From assembly GCF_036417845.1 (NCBI RefSeq), contig NC_089979.1, forward strand, positions 6,997,424-7,061,423: 64,000 nucleotides of DNA, in the 5' to 3' direction. Positions 35,324-48,900 of the stretch are shown piece by piece. The stretch comes from Apteryx mantelli (lineage: Eukaryota > Chordata > Aves > Apterygiformes > Apterygidae). How positions within the stretch are numbered: the first letter of the stretch is position 1; every line of letters begins with the position of its first letter. Below the pieces are notes generated by a model. That model worked only from the letters and a program-made list of their open reading frames with translations. It was not told the origin of the DNA and did not search any database. Made by a program: the position numbers and the translations under genes.

Positions 35324-35347
35324 TTTTTTTTTTTTTTTTTTTTTTTT
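35324..35347 (+). repeat. Poly(T) run of 24
   Basis: Longest pure homopolymer in the window. It might be the reverse of a poly(A) tail, but no retroposed gene is recognisable to its left on the minus strand. Confidence 0.9.
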
Positions 35348-36007
35348 ACATTGAACAGTTATGATCCTCTGGCTTGTGGGAGTGTTAACACCAGTCTAGG
35401 ATCTCAGTCTTCATAGGAGCATGGAAATCACCCACTTGTATGTACTTGGGTTCCCATGCTTTGCTAGTTCTAGTTTACATTGGCCCTTGTTTGGGAGAGA
35501 AAAATCTATGATGTGCCACCTATGTCTGTGGTACAACCGTACTTCTGAATCAGCAGAAGACCCTAAGATAGATATTTGTACTGTCTAGTTCAGGCAGTTT
35601 TAGCAATCTGATGTGCTGTGATTCAAAGGACAAAATTTAGGAGCTGAGATTATCAATACAGTCAGAGGAGAGCTATTGAAGCAAGTGGAATAGAAAAGCA
35701 GAGCAAAAAAGGAGATTTAGACCACTTAATTATCTGCCTACAAGATCTCGCTCATTTTTACTGATGGAGAATGTTCTCTGAAGAGGAATCTTGTTACTAC
35801 TGCTGTTTTGCTTCATTGCTGAACCTATACCTGTGTAAAGAGAAAAGAATAAGCCAAAAGGCATATACAGACATGCCAATACGTAAGCACACAGACATAC
35901 CTTTTATATAGAAATAAATGCATGTAGCATATTCATGTACATGTACATCTCTATATACTTCATATGCAAATATCTGTATGATTTTATAGTGTACTTTTCC
36001 ATGCAAT
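35348..36007. other. Unique sequence, no gene seen
   Basis: From about 35860 it becomes rich in TATA/CATG alternations. No gene. Confidence 0.5.
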
Positions 36008-36092
36008 CAAAGCATATATGTATACACAACTATTCCACACACATGCACATATTTATATATGTGTGTGTATATACACACAGGCATTTATACAT
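36008..36092. repeat. Alternating purine-pyrimidine stretch with a perfect 18-bp palindrome
   Basis: TA, CA and TG alternations dominate. TGTGTGTATATACACACA at 36062-36079 is its own reverse complement. Such DNA can form Z-DNA or a small cruciform. Confidence 0.85.
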
Positions 36093-38689
36093 AGCAATGA
36101 AAATAGCAATCATTCTATAAATGATTGAACAAAACAGCAACAGAAGCTGAAAGCCTTTCTATTCTGGCAAACATAAAGAGCTGCTAATGGCCCCATCAGA
36201 ACATACTTTGACGAGCAGCAAAGGCCTTTGATGATTCATGTGGGAAATAGAAATTCGGTGTGTGGTGGAAATGATTTACTGTGCTGCACTGAGTGGAAGC
36301 ACAATAAATCGCTCATGCTCTCCCGTGGATACCACAGGTACAGTAATCAGGAGGAACACGTGGCGGTGCAATCATCTTCACTCTAATATACAGCAGTTGA
36401 GTGCCACGTCTCCAAAACTCAGACAGGCTGTGTCAAAACTTGTCGTTTTGAACATGGGTTGATTTTCGTTGCTGCAGTTCTTCATCCTTGACCAGGCATG
36501 AAGCCTAAGTACACCGACAGCTCTCACCTTAGCATGACCTCTTAAAAGCATATCATCTTGTGGCTATCCCAAGCAGTTGCAAAATGTTAGTGTTTCGGGT
36601 AAACTTTGAGAAATGTAAATCATCAAGAGGACAAGTGTTCACTCCATGAGAAATGTGACTTTCAGTAAGCAGTTTTATGGAACACATTTTATTCATCTCA
36701 AACTTTTGAATTTTATACGCCTGTAGAGTAATCGCACCAGTTTCAAATTATATACATGATGTTAAAAAGATGAAACTTTCAGTATCATTTTGGTCACTGA
36801 AAACTAAAAGTGACTTAAACTAGAAAAAAAAAAGTTTTATTTTGAACTCTTGTAGTAAAATGTAATACTTAAGTCTCATAAATAGAAGTAGGAATTTTTT
36901 TTTCCCCACCAACAATTCAAAATATATTAAAAAAAAAAGTGTTAGATCTAAAACTTTCAAATGGAATACTGTAATTTGGAAGAAAAGTTCAGTTTTGTCT
37001 CTGATATCAGTCAAAGGATATTTTGAAGCAAAATATTGTAAACATTTTATCAAAGAATAGGAATTAAATACTTCCATTTTCATGTTTTTTTGCTTCAGAG
37101 TGGACAGGTAAACTGATGCAAATCTCAAAACATTTGAGAATGCAGTTCAGAATCCTTAATCCTGAATTTTAAGCCAAGAAAAAGACTGTGCAGAACAGGT
37201 TGCCCACTAACTAATATAATTGTTCAGTGCTTGAGGGTTTAACTCAGGTCTTAGATTTGTATTTTGTAATGAAAGATAGAGACAGAAATGGAAATTCCTG
37301 CTCTCTAACTACATGTTCATGTTAGTATATTGCAAAAATGTCCTGCTACAACTATGGGGATTACACAAAAGTCTGTTGGCAGAAAGCATATGTAGACTAA
37401 TGAGAAGAATTAAACAGGCTTGACTCTCTACTTCCTCCTCCATTTTTGACTAAAGTGGGAACAAAACAAAAAAAATTTGCATAGTTACCAGGACTTGCAG
37501 GTCCCTCATACCATCTTCTGATGTTCAGCCTTGGAAGACAAAAGCCTCGAAAGACAAAAATGCTGAGCGAGGATGAGAAAGTATGGAGATGAGGGAGGGC
37601 AGTAACTTACCCCTAAGCCTCACAGAAGGGGGAAAGCTGTGTTTTAGGGAAGAAGGACTAATGGATTCTAATAGCCTGTTCAAGCAACCCACCTCCAACA
37701 CAGCTGTGGGCTCAAACACCACTCAGCCGGTGCAGAACCTGAACTTGAGGGTTGCCCATTTTTACTACTGGTCTTTTTCAGGAAGATAAGCTTCTACTGT
37801 TCACAATAATCATTACTGCCACATGTTTTGACAAAGTCAGATGCTGTCCAGAGCTTTCATCTACTTAGAATTTAAACAGCATCCCTTGGATGGAAAGTTT
37901 TTATTAATACCCAACTGAAACCAGACACAGTTTTTCAGGGCCCAAATTCAGGTTGTCATAACAACTTGACACAATTCTTATAATCCTATTTTTATTACAC
38001 TGCTTAAGTAAAAGGAACAGGATGTATTTCTTCCCCAAAAAGCAATTGCAATCCAGTCAGTCAAAGTCTGTTCCTGTAATTACATGTAGAGCACCCGATA
38101 CACCTCACAGTCGCATCAGGTTGCTCTCAGAGCAGCCCTGCTGCTGTTGGTGGTTTAGTCTGAATTTACACGGGTGCACCTGTGCTCTGAGTACAGCAGC
38201 ACATAACTAAGCTCCTTCTGCTCTTGGAAAAAGCTCTACTGTACAAACCGAAAAGGATACAGAAATGTGAACGCATGGAAACAAGACTGGCGTAGAATAA
38301 GACAGAGCAGAAAATGGTGTTTGCTTAAAGACAAGCAAATGTCAGTGCTATACGTCACGGTGAAGGTAAATAGTCACACTGGCCATTTTGATCTGATACT
38401 GAGACACTGACAGCACACCTGCTAAAAAAGCCTTCATCCACAGTTGACTTCTTAGCTACATGGGTCTGTGGCAGTCATATACCATGTGCTAGCAGGGTGG
38501 TAGTTTCTTAAACCTTCTCTCAGCTATGTCTATTCACGTCAACACCCCACAAGACAAAGAATCAAGTGACTTACATGGTCTGCTAACATGAAGCTGGTTT
38601 TGTTTGCTCTGAAAGGACTAGGAGTGCTCACACAGTCAGTTCAGTTACAAGTAAAGGGTGGTTTAAGAGCTTGTCTTTAATGCTTCACA
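36093..38689. other. Unique sequence, no gene seen
   Basis: A less AT-rich stretch at 36235-36460 contains several CpGs and a 74-codon frame with a CACAG|GTACAG donor-like word. I recognise no protein. 36800-37130 is extremely AT-rich. Confidence 0.4.
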
Positions 38690-38920
38690 GCTTTTGGGAT
38701 GGGATTCACTTCATCTCACTGTAGCCATCTAAAACTTAGATATCTAAGCTAGCTGACTAAGCTATGCAGACCCTGGAGAAAGTTGTCACATGCAGAAGGG
38801 GACTGTCCTCTAAAGGTGCTCATCTCTTACCAGTAGGAGGAGAACAGATGATATACCTGAACTAGACAGCTAAGTTTCAGATGGCTGAAGTTAGGCGAAA
38901 TGGATTCTACCCTCCATTCC
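38690..38920. other. Possible ancient interspersed repeat
   Basis: GGGATTCACTTCATCTCAC, CATCTAAAACTTAGATATC and CAGATGGCTGAAGTTAGGCG share style with the segment at 7855-8060 and with decayed repeats of birds and turtles. I cannot name the family or define ends. Confidence 0.25.
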
Positions 38921-41570
38921 AAGTTGTTACCATGATCTGATGTTTGATGCTGGAACCACGACACTTTGAGAGCTGAATCCCAGGCCACAACTGATAGATC
39001 TGCAGCTCATGTGTGCTCATCCTTGTGGCTGCTGTCCCTAATCTTGTTATAATAGATACACCAGACTTCTGCTTTATTCCATACTAGTGTTACTGATATG
39101 TGAATTAAAAGTATGTGAAGATGAGGCTAGGTAGAGTTTGTGCCAATGTAGGATTCGGGGGACTTGCACTCCATCTTTTGCTATGCTTTCAGGAGATCCT
39201 TAAAAAGCCATTTCGTTGTTCTGTGCCTTAATTTCTTGCCTGAAAGAAAAAAAAAAATCAGGAATAGCCGTTCATTTCTTGTCTTGCTAATTCACTTTGC
39301 AGGCTTCTGAGAGCAAAGACTTCTCATTTGTATAGTAACTAGTATGACTGGGTGGTCTACAAACTACTTGGTTATTGCTACTACTAATAAATGTGATGCT
39401 TCATGGTCAACATGGCAAGATGACTGACACAGAAAGGGGGCAATGAGATAAACAGTGAACATGGGGGATATCAAAGTGGAACAAGTGACCAAGCATTTTA
39501 ACTAGATCTGCTTGACTATGTGGAGTGTTCATTTAAAAAAATCACCGTCAAGGACAGAGTCACATAGATTACAACAGAAGTAGACCAAGAAAGGAAAGAT
39601 CGCTATAAGCGGAGATATGCTTTCCTTCTGGGACCTACTTTATCTCTTAGATTGGCAAGGTAGATATCTCATCAGAGGTGGCTTTAATACTTCTTAGGTG
39701 GTGTGGAGCTCAACAGAAAATTTTGTAGTTAATGCGTGTGTGCACATGCATGTAACACAACAGAGGTTTCAGAGAACCGTATAGTGCAAAATAAGAGCAG
39801 TATACATTCTTTTTTATCAAGATAGTACTAACTAGATGAGAATATTTAGTTGTTTTACACCGGAAAAGAGAGAAAAAAAATGGCCATTATCTTGTAAAGG
39901 ACCTACATGCCTCTTTTTATGCTCAGCCTGAGTTGCTTGTCTCTGCCAGCTCACGAATAGCCTGTGAAATCCTCACTGAGGGCTGCCGTGTGGGCACATG
40001 AATACGTAACAACTCTGTAGCATGTTTAGGGGTTAGTAAAAATGAATATTTAAGAAATTTTTCGCAACATGTAACATAATCCCACCTCTGTCTTCAGTCG
40101 TATGAATTCTCACAGGAAAATGGCATACAGCATGGATGCCAATCCTAAATAAGTGGTGATTGTAACCTGGCAATGCGTGTAATATGGACCAAAGCAGAAG
40201 CAGATCTTTAGCTGATGTAATTTAGCATCGATCCATTCAAGTGTTCAATATAAAGGCACTTATGCCATTTTCTGAACATGCTTCTAAAAGCTTTTGTTTT
40301 ACTGCCCAAAGAAGGAGGAAAATATCCTTCCTTTTATCCCTAAGCAGTATAAAGAAGAGATACTGTGAAATAGCTTCAAATGGTTCTAGCATGATGGCCA
40401 CCAAAACCACCCCTTCAAACCCCTTACCCCAAAACACCAACAAAAGAAGAAGCAAGATGCTTCTGCATGAAAAATATATTTTTTTCTTTGCTCCTACAAA
40501 GAAAAAGCAAAATAAAATAATGTGTTTTTAGAAGGAAAGAGAAAATCTCAATTTCCATATTAAATAAAGTATTCAGTGTTTGAGTTCTTGATCAGCCTGC
40601 AAGGTGTCAACCTCTCCTTGCCCCTGGTTATTTCAACAGTTGACAGCGTTCTTAAAAAAAAAAAAAAAAAGTATAATTGAATCATATCTTAGATAGCATT
40701 TGCTTTTCTTAATATCACCTACAGTCTTTGCATTAATGACACTATTTTCAGACAGATAGCCGATGGGCTGATAACAAGTACCCTGGGCAAATGGTTGCAT
40801 TTCGATATTGATGTGCAGAACAATGAAGTGTAAAGGACCCACAGGAAAACCGAGTAAATTTTGTGAAATGTTCAGTCTATGTTTAGAGAAGGAATTTAAG
40901 GAATGCCTCAAATAGCAAGCGTGTTTGTCCATTGCTTTGTTCTTCACTGGGTTGTTAATATTTCTGCAAAAGCAAAGCAAAGAACCAGTGCCTAGATATG
41001 AAGACTTTTTGTTCTCCTGTGTTACCAAGGATAAGTAACTATTTCTGTAGCAATTGGCTTATCCCTGGGGCCTGAGCTAGGACTATTATCATTGCACTCA
41101 AGGGACTCCATCATATCTTCAGAAAGAGAAACTTCACTATTGGTAACAGAATTCAACTATTTTGTGGCATCTGCGCGGTTGGGACTATTAGTAACATAAG
41201 AAAGTTTCTTCTGACAGTGATTTTCTTGTTCATAAGTTAAAAAAGCAGTCTGCTTTGACAAAAATATAGTTAAGTCTACTATTTAAAACAATAAGCAAGA
41301 GCGTTCTAATTGAAAAATCATGCTTTTCTTTAGGAACTAGCAGTCTTTGCATAATTTTTTAATATGATGATCTTCCTTCTGAAGAAATATACTTTGTGAC
41401 CAAAAGCATAAACTGAAATTATTATTATTACAATTGATATTTAATGGTTCAAAATCAGATCCAAGTAAAATAAGTTTCTTTTTTATTTCTAAAGAAAAAC
41501 TTCAAGATTTGAGAAATAATTGTTAAGCAGTGTTTTTATTTTTTTTAGTCATACTTTTTAAAATTAAGAA
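38921..41570. other. Unique sequence, no gene seen
   Basis: Includes 17-18 A near 40653-40670, where the 131-codon minus-strand frame 40633-41028 ends as poly-Phe. No recognised domains or elements. Confidence 0.5.
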
Positions 41571-41598
41571 GTATGTGTGTGTGTTGTGTGTGTGTGTA
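41571..41598 (+). repeat. TG dinucleotide microsatellite
   Basis: About 13 TG units with one TTG interruption. Confidence 0.9.
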
Positions 41599-42099
41599 TT
41601 TATATATTTATCTGAGTTCTCTTCTGAAATGAAAATGAGTTTGAAGTACTGATTTCTTTTGTTTTGTTTTGCAAAGACACTTTTGGATTTTTTTGACAAT
41701 TTGGATTTTTTAGTCATGTTATTCAGAAATTTTGAAAACATGATAAACCTCACAAGAGCTGTCAGTTTAATGTTACTTTCAAATTGTTCATTTTGAAGGT
41801 ATTTGCATTTCAATTCCAACCAAATCCTAGGAGATCTCAAAACAAAAGTATGAAAGTTTTTAAGTCTTCATGACACTTCTAGGATGTTTTTTCTTAAAAT
41901 AATGAATGGTAGAGGAAGATTGATCTCACGATAACTTACACCTGGTTTTTGTATAACATTAGAGAAAATGCTAAGTACAAGGCAGGAATTTTCTTGCCTA
42001 TGGTGATATCACTTTGATCTTCAGGGCTTATAGAAAATATATAAGAAGACAAAAAAATTCGTATTTTTTCTCAGGGGATTGGGATTGTCATTCTGAAAA
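41599..42099. other. AT-rich unique sequence
   Basis: No gene or recognised repeat. Confidence 0.5.
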
Positions 42100-42170
42100 C
42101 TGGAGTGGGAGATGAACTCCTTTCCTTCCAAACATATTTGACTCTAAGTCTTCCACTTAAATAAAGCATT
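42100..42170 (-). repeat. tRNA-like repeat unit 1
   Basis: On the minus strand AGTGGAAGACTTAGAGTC is A-box-like and GGAGTTCATCTCCCA, about 30 bases on, is B-box-like. It has a tRNA-like length but no intact cloverleaf, so it is a SINE-type remnant and not a tRNA gene. Confidence 0.4.
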
Positions 42171-42264
42171 GCTCCATATTGGTAACTGTTAAGATCACAT
42201 CCAATATTCCTCTATTCTTTGCTGTTGGCTGAGTTACACTGGAAATCCAGATAGACATAATGAT

Positions 42265-42405
42265 GCCTAAAAGGCAGTGGGAGTGCTCTAAGCCATCAGA
42301 TCAAGCAGTTCCTCAAAGTTCGCAGAGGTAGCCCTGCCAAAACAGGAATTGGACTTTTTCTCTTGAATAGTACTCTAAAAGCTGAGCCCAGAGGGCCAGG
42401 CGTCC
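42265..42405 (-). repeat. tRNA-like repeat units 2 and 3
   Basis: On the minus strand TGGGCTCAGCTTTTAGAGTA (from about 42395) matches the A box and following stem of a tRNA, and AGTCCAATTCCTG (42355-42343) matches the B box at normal spacing. Another A-box-like word, GATGGCTTAGAGCACTC, lies at about 42298-42282. With unit 1 this gives a same-strand series roughly 100-130 bp apart. The pattern fits a tRNA-derived SINE with repeated heads. The family is not identified. Confidence 0.5.
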
Positions 42406-43493
42406 TGTAATGTCCAACAGCAAAAATTCCTGTGTTTTCAAAATTTGCTGGGTTTTTTTAATATGTTTGTTTGGGTATTTTTGTTTTGAAAGGGTTGCTT
42501 TTCTTTATCAGACTTACTTGGCATCCAAAATCTGCCAGCTGCATTGTGTCTTCTCTGGGCACACATCAAAAACTAGTTTGGATGCCACCTGTCTGATTAC
42601 TCATCTAGCGATGCCAGTTCTTGCTTGAACGTGCCATGGACAGAACAAAGAATAACAACATTTAGTCTGTTTTTCTAAAAAGTGAAATGAAGTTGGAGAA
42701 GTGTTGATATTTAAAGGAGCCCTGATCAGAACTAGATATGTCCTATCACCATATAAATATGTATACTGAACATAGATGCTAGTAATATATGCTGATTGAC
42801 CATATCAAAATTTCTCAGAACCTTGAATACGATTTTCTGTAGCAACTTTTTTTTTTCTCAGCGATAGTTTTCTAATTCTATATCAAAAAAGCCTGTGCAT
42901 ATATGTGTAAATTACTGTATGTACTTGCATTTTTATATACATATATTTATATATAAGTTGGATCTTGTATACGAGATATCAGATCATCTATAACTATGAT
43001 AGTGTTTTTGAATAATTCTTCTATACCTTCTGAATGAAGAGACACAGGAAATTCTAAAATAAAATTCTACTTATCAATAAGTAGATGCTTAAAATAAGCA
43101 GTTGACTTTTACTCTAGAAATTCCTCTAAACTCTAAAGGATCTGGTCACTAGCTCAGATGTCGGTATCATATCCCTACACTGCAGGTGTAAAATTAAACC
43201 CACAGTATGCAAAATTAAACCCCTAATTTCTGATAAGCGTCTTGATAGTGAGTTCACCAACTGGATATGTAGCTGAAACGTGTGATCCAGATGGATAGCC
43301 AGGTACAGAAGGAGGTATAGGACAAGATTACCAAAAGGATGAATGAATAGCCTTAATCCATCTTCCCTTATGGTCATTTTATGCTGCTTGGGGAATGTAG
43401 CTGAAGTAGCTGAAGAGGTAGGATAAGTTGTGATATTTTCAGAGATTCTGTTTTCTGAACACCAAACACTTCTGGGAGCACTTTGCTTTCTGG
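42406..43493. other. AT-rich unique sequence, no gene seen
   Basis: Contains TA-rich stretches at 42890-42955. No recognised gene. Confidence 0.5.
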
Positions 43494-43518
43494 TTTTGTT
43501 TGTTTGTTTGTTTGTTTT
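43494..43518 (+). repeat. TTTG microsatellite
   Basis: About six TTTG units. The window has four such tracts, all T/G on the + strand (here, 51608, 53976 and 55312). Confidence 0.9.
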
Positions 43519-46500
43519 CTTTTCTTTTGTTTTAATTTTGAATAATATTTGGCCACTTTTTCTATCAGGTTGTCATGAGATATAGAAATAAAAGTGAATA
43601 AATGTAAATAATAGTGGAGAGAGGGAAGTTCAACCATGTTTTGAATTTCACAAACTGTTTCATTTAGGTTTGGCTATAGGTTGATGCTTGGGGAGTGAAG
43701 TTAGTTCTTTTTAAATTAGTGCAGTTTCTTTTGCTAGAAGAGAAATGAGCTTTAAACCTTTTTAATGAAAGATGCATATATAATTTGATATGCATGTGGG
43801 TACTGACAATTTACCCACTAATTATATGGAGAATGAAAACCAATTAATTATTCAAGCAGCTTTTTTTAAGAGTTAATCAACCACTGCCAATGGTTCTTAA
43901 CTGCAGTGACTTTAATGTCTGTCACTGTCACAGCTTATACATGCTCCTGATAATTGAAAATTATCACTGACTCTTTTGCATTATACGATTTAAGTTAGGC
44001 CTACATGAAATACAGTGGAGTATCACACAAGAGTTTGCTTGAAATTATCCTGGATGAAAGTATGAAGTAATTAAGCAACTTGCCTTTAATTTTTCTTACA
44101 GGAAGCTGATTGCTCAAAGTTCTCTTTAGTATTTATAGGAGCAGTAGATAAGAACGAAATTTTGTACTGCATGTCAGTCTTCTTACATTATCAGCTCCTT
44201 AGGATGAGAAGATTTGCTTGCGGTGTGCATTTATAAAAGAGCTCAGACATCCAACTCATACCACAGATTGTTCTTGGTGGACCACTAACTATATATAAAG
44301 TCCTAGAATAAGGTCCACAGTTGGTCTATAATATCATAATTAGCAATACGATCAAGCAAAATAATTTATTATAAGGATTCATTATGGTCTAGCAGAGATT
44401 TTGAGGGATGAAAGTATTCTTTAGGTTCAAAAACACTGAAAACTAATTCTGGATGTTACCAACATAATAGAGCTACAAATATATAAGTTCATTGATTTCA
44501 AAGTATGATTTGATTCCTTTCTTTCTCAAAGCATGTCCCTTATTATTCTGCATTAGCTCTGGTCTTAAATATGATTTATATAAGTAGGACAGCGATATAA
44601 ATTATTCTTTAATGTTCCCTGATACTGATACACTTGGCATCACTTAGACAGCTGGTGCACTACAATCACTGTTTATTGCAGTAATCTTAATCATCTCATT
44701 GTTACCTTGGATTACTCTGATCTATTCCCTGGAGCTCTCTATTTCATCTCTTCACATAGCACTAAAGTACAAAATCGCGAAGGCTGGGACTACCATTTCA
44801 TCACGGGTGTGAACTGTCCCTAACACAACAGATCAATGATCCCCCATTTGGTGGTTTGACATAGGTGCAAGCCAGTATAAAAGTACTAACGGTATTATGA
44901 CAGCAGCTGTTACTATGTTTTTTTCTACATTAAATGATTAACTGCTGTTTGAAGACAGAATCGTAAGCCCGGTGACAGAGGAGCCTGTTTATGCGAAACC
45001 CTGAGAGCCGTGTATGTACATGCAGGCTGGAGCCGTACGGCAGATTGATGCAACCGGCCAGCCACAGAGCAGCCACTTTCTTACAGCTGCTGGTGATGTA
45101 TTTATTTCTGAGGGTGCTGTTAAAAAACACCAGTATTTCTCTTGACTAGCATAATAGTAGCACAGCCCCAGTGCATAAGGTGGTCTGTCAAAACCTGTGG
45201 GTCTCGGAAGCGATCAAAAGTAGAGAAGGTCAAAAGGAACACAGAAGAATAGACAGTGTCAACTAAAAACCTCTTTGGAAACTCCAAGAGCAAATCAGAT
45301 TAACAGAGGCTATTTATAGTGAAGGACAAAGATACTGGCTTTCTTAGCTGATTCAAATCTTGATAGCATTTCCACTCCCCCCCCCCAATTCTAATTTTTA
45401 TTGTTTGCTCATGAAAAAATCATTAATTTTGAGGAAATAAAATGATCACGGTGAAAAAGAATTTTTTTTATATAACATTTTTCTTACTGAAAGAGGATCC
45501 AGGGTCTTTAAAGCAAAAAGAGACTCTTACATAACACTTTGCATTTCACCCCATGACCCAATAACTTGTGCTTTATTAAAGGAGATATTTCAGAAAATCA
45601 TCCAGTTCTCACTTGCAGACGGAAAGCCAGGGAATGTCCTTCGTTTCCTTGGTATCTTGTTCCAATGGTAACAGTACTTCTTGCTATTACAAAGTTAACT
45701 TATTTCTCACTCCAGTTTTGCCCAGATTCAACTTCTAGCTATTGGTTCTTGCTATGACTTTCTTCACCAGACTGAGTTAGTTTTTGCTACTTGTCATTTT
45801 CTCCCCACTCAACCTGTCCAACAGCCTGGAGAGATTCTGCATAATTGGTAAAAGTGGTGAATTGAAGCACTTAGGTGAATTTTGTGTCACTGGCAGATGT
45901 GATGCTATATTTACTCCCAGAGCCATGTCCAGATGCTGAACAGCCCCCTGCTCTCACCCCTTTTTTACAGTGTTCTGGTAACAGATAACTTAAGGAAACT
46001 GTGTTCCCAAATTAGATGGACTTCAAGGGGAACAACAATAATTAAAGAAGGTCTAGAAATTTAGCAGAAAGGAAGAGACTGAAAAGATTGCTTACCAAAT
46101 GAAAAAGGGACCTAGGAGGCAGATAAAAATACATATTTATGATTAAGAAAAGGTAGATAAAGAAGCTTTGTTCCCCAGACCTTTTAACATATGAGGACAA
46201 TACCTGATGATGTTACAAAATGGAAATTTCAAAACTGATAAAAAAAAAATCATAAGAACTAGACTGCAGAGTTCTTTGGCATGAGATTTATATGAGTAGA
46301 TTAATCCGTTCTCATTTGGTGCAAAATGTCACCACCTTCCTTTGGAGAAGTTGGAACTCATCACACTTAGAGACAAGCTGATAGAAACGTGATGGTTCTT
46401 GGGACCGTCCCATTATAGCAATTCCTGTGTTCCCATAATTAGACAGGGACATGAAATTCAGGATCAATTAATGGTAGTAGTTTTTACAACCTGTCCAGAA

Positions 46501-47999
46501 TTTAAGTACTCATATATCTTTTCTTCTGTCAGCAAAATTATGTTCTGAACTTTCTTATTTTAAAGATCACAGAAAGTGATGACAAACCTCCTAAAAGAAC
46601 TCAGAATATTTCATGCTTTCAGAGATGTGACAAGACATCTTCTTTCCACTGTAAAAGAGGAACATATATGTCTTCTGCACTTCATTTTTTTTCTCTTCTA
46701 GATGGACCATTTAATTTCAATGATAAATTGACCAAATGAGTGTTATTGAACAGAGCAAGAATTCAATATAAAGTTCCTAATTTATCAATATAAAGCTTTT
46801 TATGATCACAGAAACAAAACTTTCTGTTAGCTCTGCTTCCCTATTTTCTCAGTTACTGAAAAGGTTAAGAAATAAGGTTAAGAAGCATTGCATACTATTC
46901 TATATTTTCCATACTTGCTGGATATTAATTTATAGGATGTTGTAAATACATATTGCACCATTTCAATCTGTTTTATATCATTTGCTTTTGTACTTTATTG
47001 AAGTAAGAAAGTGACTACTAATATATTCATATTGCACTAATACCTGGAAACAATCAACCATATAATTCAGTCATTACACACTGTAATAAATATCAATGCA
47101 ATTTTAAAAGTGAAGAAATAAATCTGTCTGACTAATATTTCTCTAAGATGTGTAGAAATTTCTGGTGTCAGTACGAGTATCTCCAACCTGATTGAAATCT
47201 GTCTTTCTTGGATGAATGGACAATCTGAAGTGTTATGCAAATACGACCTTCAAGAAAGTTGAGACAGAAAAAAAAAATAGAATAAAGAAAAGATAACATC
47301 ATCTTTCCAAAACTATCTTGTAAATGCTCTGTGTTTCTAAATAAAGGAGCTATATGCATTAAGATCTTAAGTTTAATCATCAAAACGATCTGTTTGTATC
47401 CTTTTTAACACAAAAGGTGTACTGTGAAATGTCTTTCTGAGCTTGTTCTTTAGACACTGAGAAGAAACCAAGTAACTTGGGAATTTCTAAGGCAAAAAAA
47501 AAAAAAAGTACCTTACTATCCAAAGCATGATGGTTTGCAAACTGTATGATTCAGAGATGGATACTTCAGTAGAATAATCCAGTCTGTCAGAGTATTTTTT
47601 TTTTTAATATCTGCACAAATTGTGCATTGCTCCCCAAGTTTCTGTAAGCAAACTCTGTGCTAGATTAGCTGAAGACAGAATGTTCGCACTCAGGCAAATG
47701 TATAAAATGTATGAGATGAGCACTGAATTAAGTACATTCCTGCGTTCCTAGCAATTTGCAGGAATGTGACTCATCTGCAAGTTATAAGGCACCTGTCGTA
47801 ACTGCTGCTGTTGGCAAAATCCATTAAAGCTCTGTAGTGGGTTTTATGTTCATGCACACTATAGTACGGATATGAGAGTTACTGAGCTCCATTCATCTAC
47901 CTCTTTAGAAAAACTAAACACTTTTATCTTGATTCTGTCTCATGTGCACCAACCCAGAATTTGAAGGCAATAAAGAATACCCATTATGAAGGTGGTCAG
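43519..47999. other. Unique AT-rich sequence, no gene seen
   Basis: 44930-45130 is locally richer in CpG (for example CCGTACGGC and CCGGCC) and carries a 66-codon minus-strand frame without a recognised domain. A run of ten C lies at 45377-45386. Nothing else recognised. Confidence 0.4.
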
Positions 48000-48900
48000 T
48001 GCCTGAAGCCTCAGATTTGGTTACTTCTTTGTTTGGGCTGCGGGCAAATGATTAGGCTGCCGACTAGGCCCTGACCTGAGGTTAAGCTAACTGAACAGGC
48101 TGGGGAAAACTGCTGAACTTGGCAGGAGAAATTGCCAGAAGTGACCAGTAACAGTGGGAGAAGCTGACCAAGGTTGAGGACAATGTTCTGAAGACTGGCT
48201 GGCTTTCATAGGTGGTTAACAGGTGCTTGCATGAGCAACGTCCAGACTTCACAGATAATTGAAGGGGTCTGTTGGGGACCTTTGGGGGAGTGCAATCTTG
48301 GAGGTCAGCAATACTGAGGTAACTGTATCAGTAATACTATATAAAGCCAAGATACCTAGGTAAAGATGTTGGAAAGACCAGATTTGGGTATGGATATAGC
48401 AAAATTGTGACTAATGGGAAAAAAAGTAACTAGGGTGGGTTGTTTACTTGGGAAGAAACTGGGGCAGAGAAAGAAAGGTCCTAGAGCTTCAAGAAATGGG
48501 AAAAGGGATAATAAGGTGTGCAAATCATGTGACTGGTGTTGTCCAGGGGTACCCATTAGGCAGCCCTGCACTTGGTCACAGCAGCAGAAGTAGGACAATA
48601 AGCTATGATGTCCATTGTTATTACCATATCACATGAGTCAAATATGTTTTCGCAGTCAGGGAACTGAGCAAGATGTTTTCCCTGGCCATCAAGACAATGT
48701 CTGGCTGGACAGACCAAGCATCCTGGTATCACTGTGCCGGTGCCCGTTGCAGGCCTGATTGTGTTGGCAACTGCCCATCCCTTTGTGACATTCTTGTTGT
48801 CTTTAGCCTGTAAGTCCAATGAGGTTAATTAATATTGAACAATGAGCCGTATTAAATTTAGCTATCTAAGCTAAGCTAGTTGTGTCTTCCCTCTGTAAGC
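48000..48900. other. Less AT-rich block with a TATA-like box, identity unknown
   Basis: The block is less AT-rich than its flanks and contains ACTATATAAAGCC near 48336, a good TATA-box match on the + strand. Overlapping short frames on both strands (48356-48819) show no domains. It could be an old LTR or another repeat. I found no TG...CA termini with target duplications. Confidence 0.25.

Noticed and set aside
35324..35347. Poly(T) as the tail of a retroposed gene on the minus strand
   Set aside because: No gene-like sequence or target duplication found beside it.
36238..36462. Exon-like frame with a GTACAG donor
   Set aside because: Weak donor, no matching acceptor and no recognised protein.
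37190..37206. CR1-like word GAACAGGTTGCCCA
   Set aside because: Only about 14 bases match and the flanks are not CR1.
40633..41028. Open frame of 131 codons, minus strand
   Set aside because: Ends in a poly-Phe stretch from an A run, with no recognisable domain and no supporting features.
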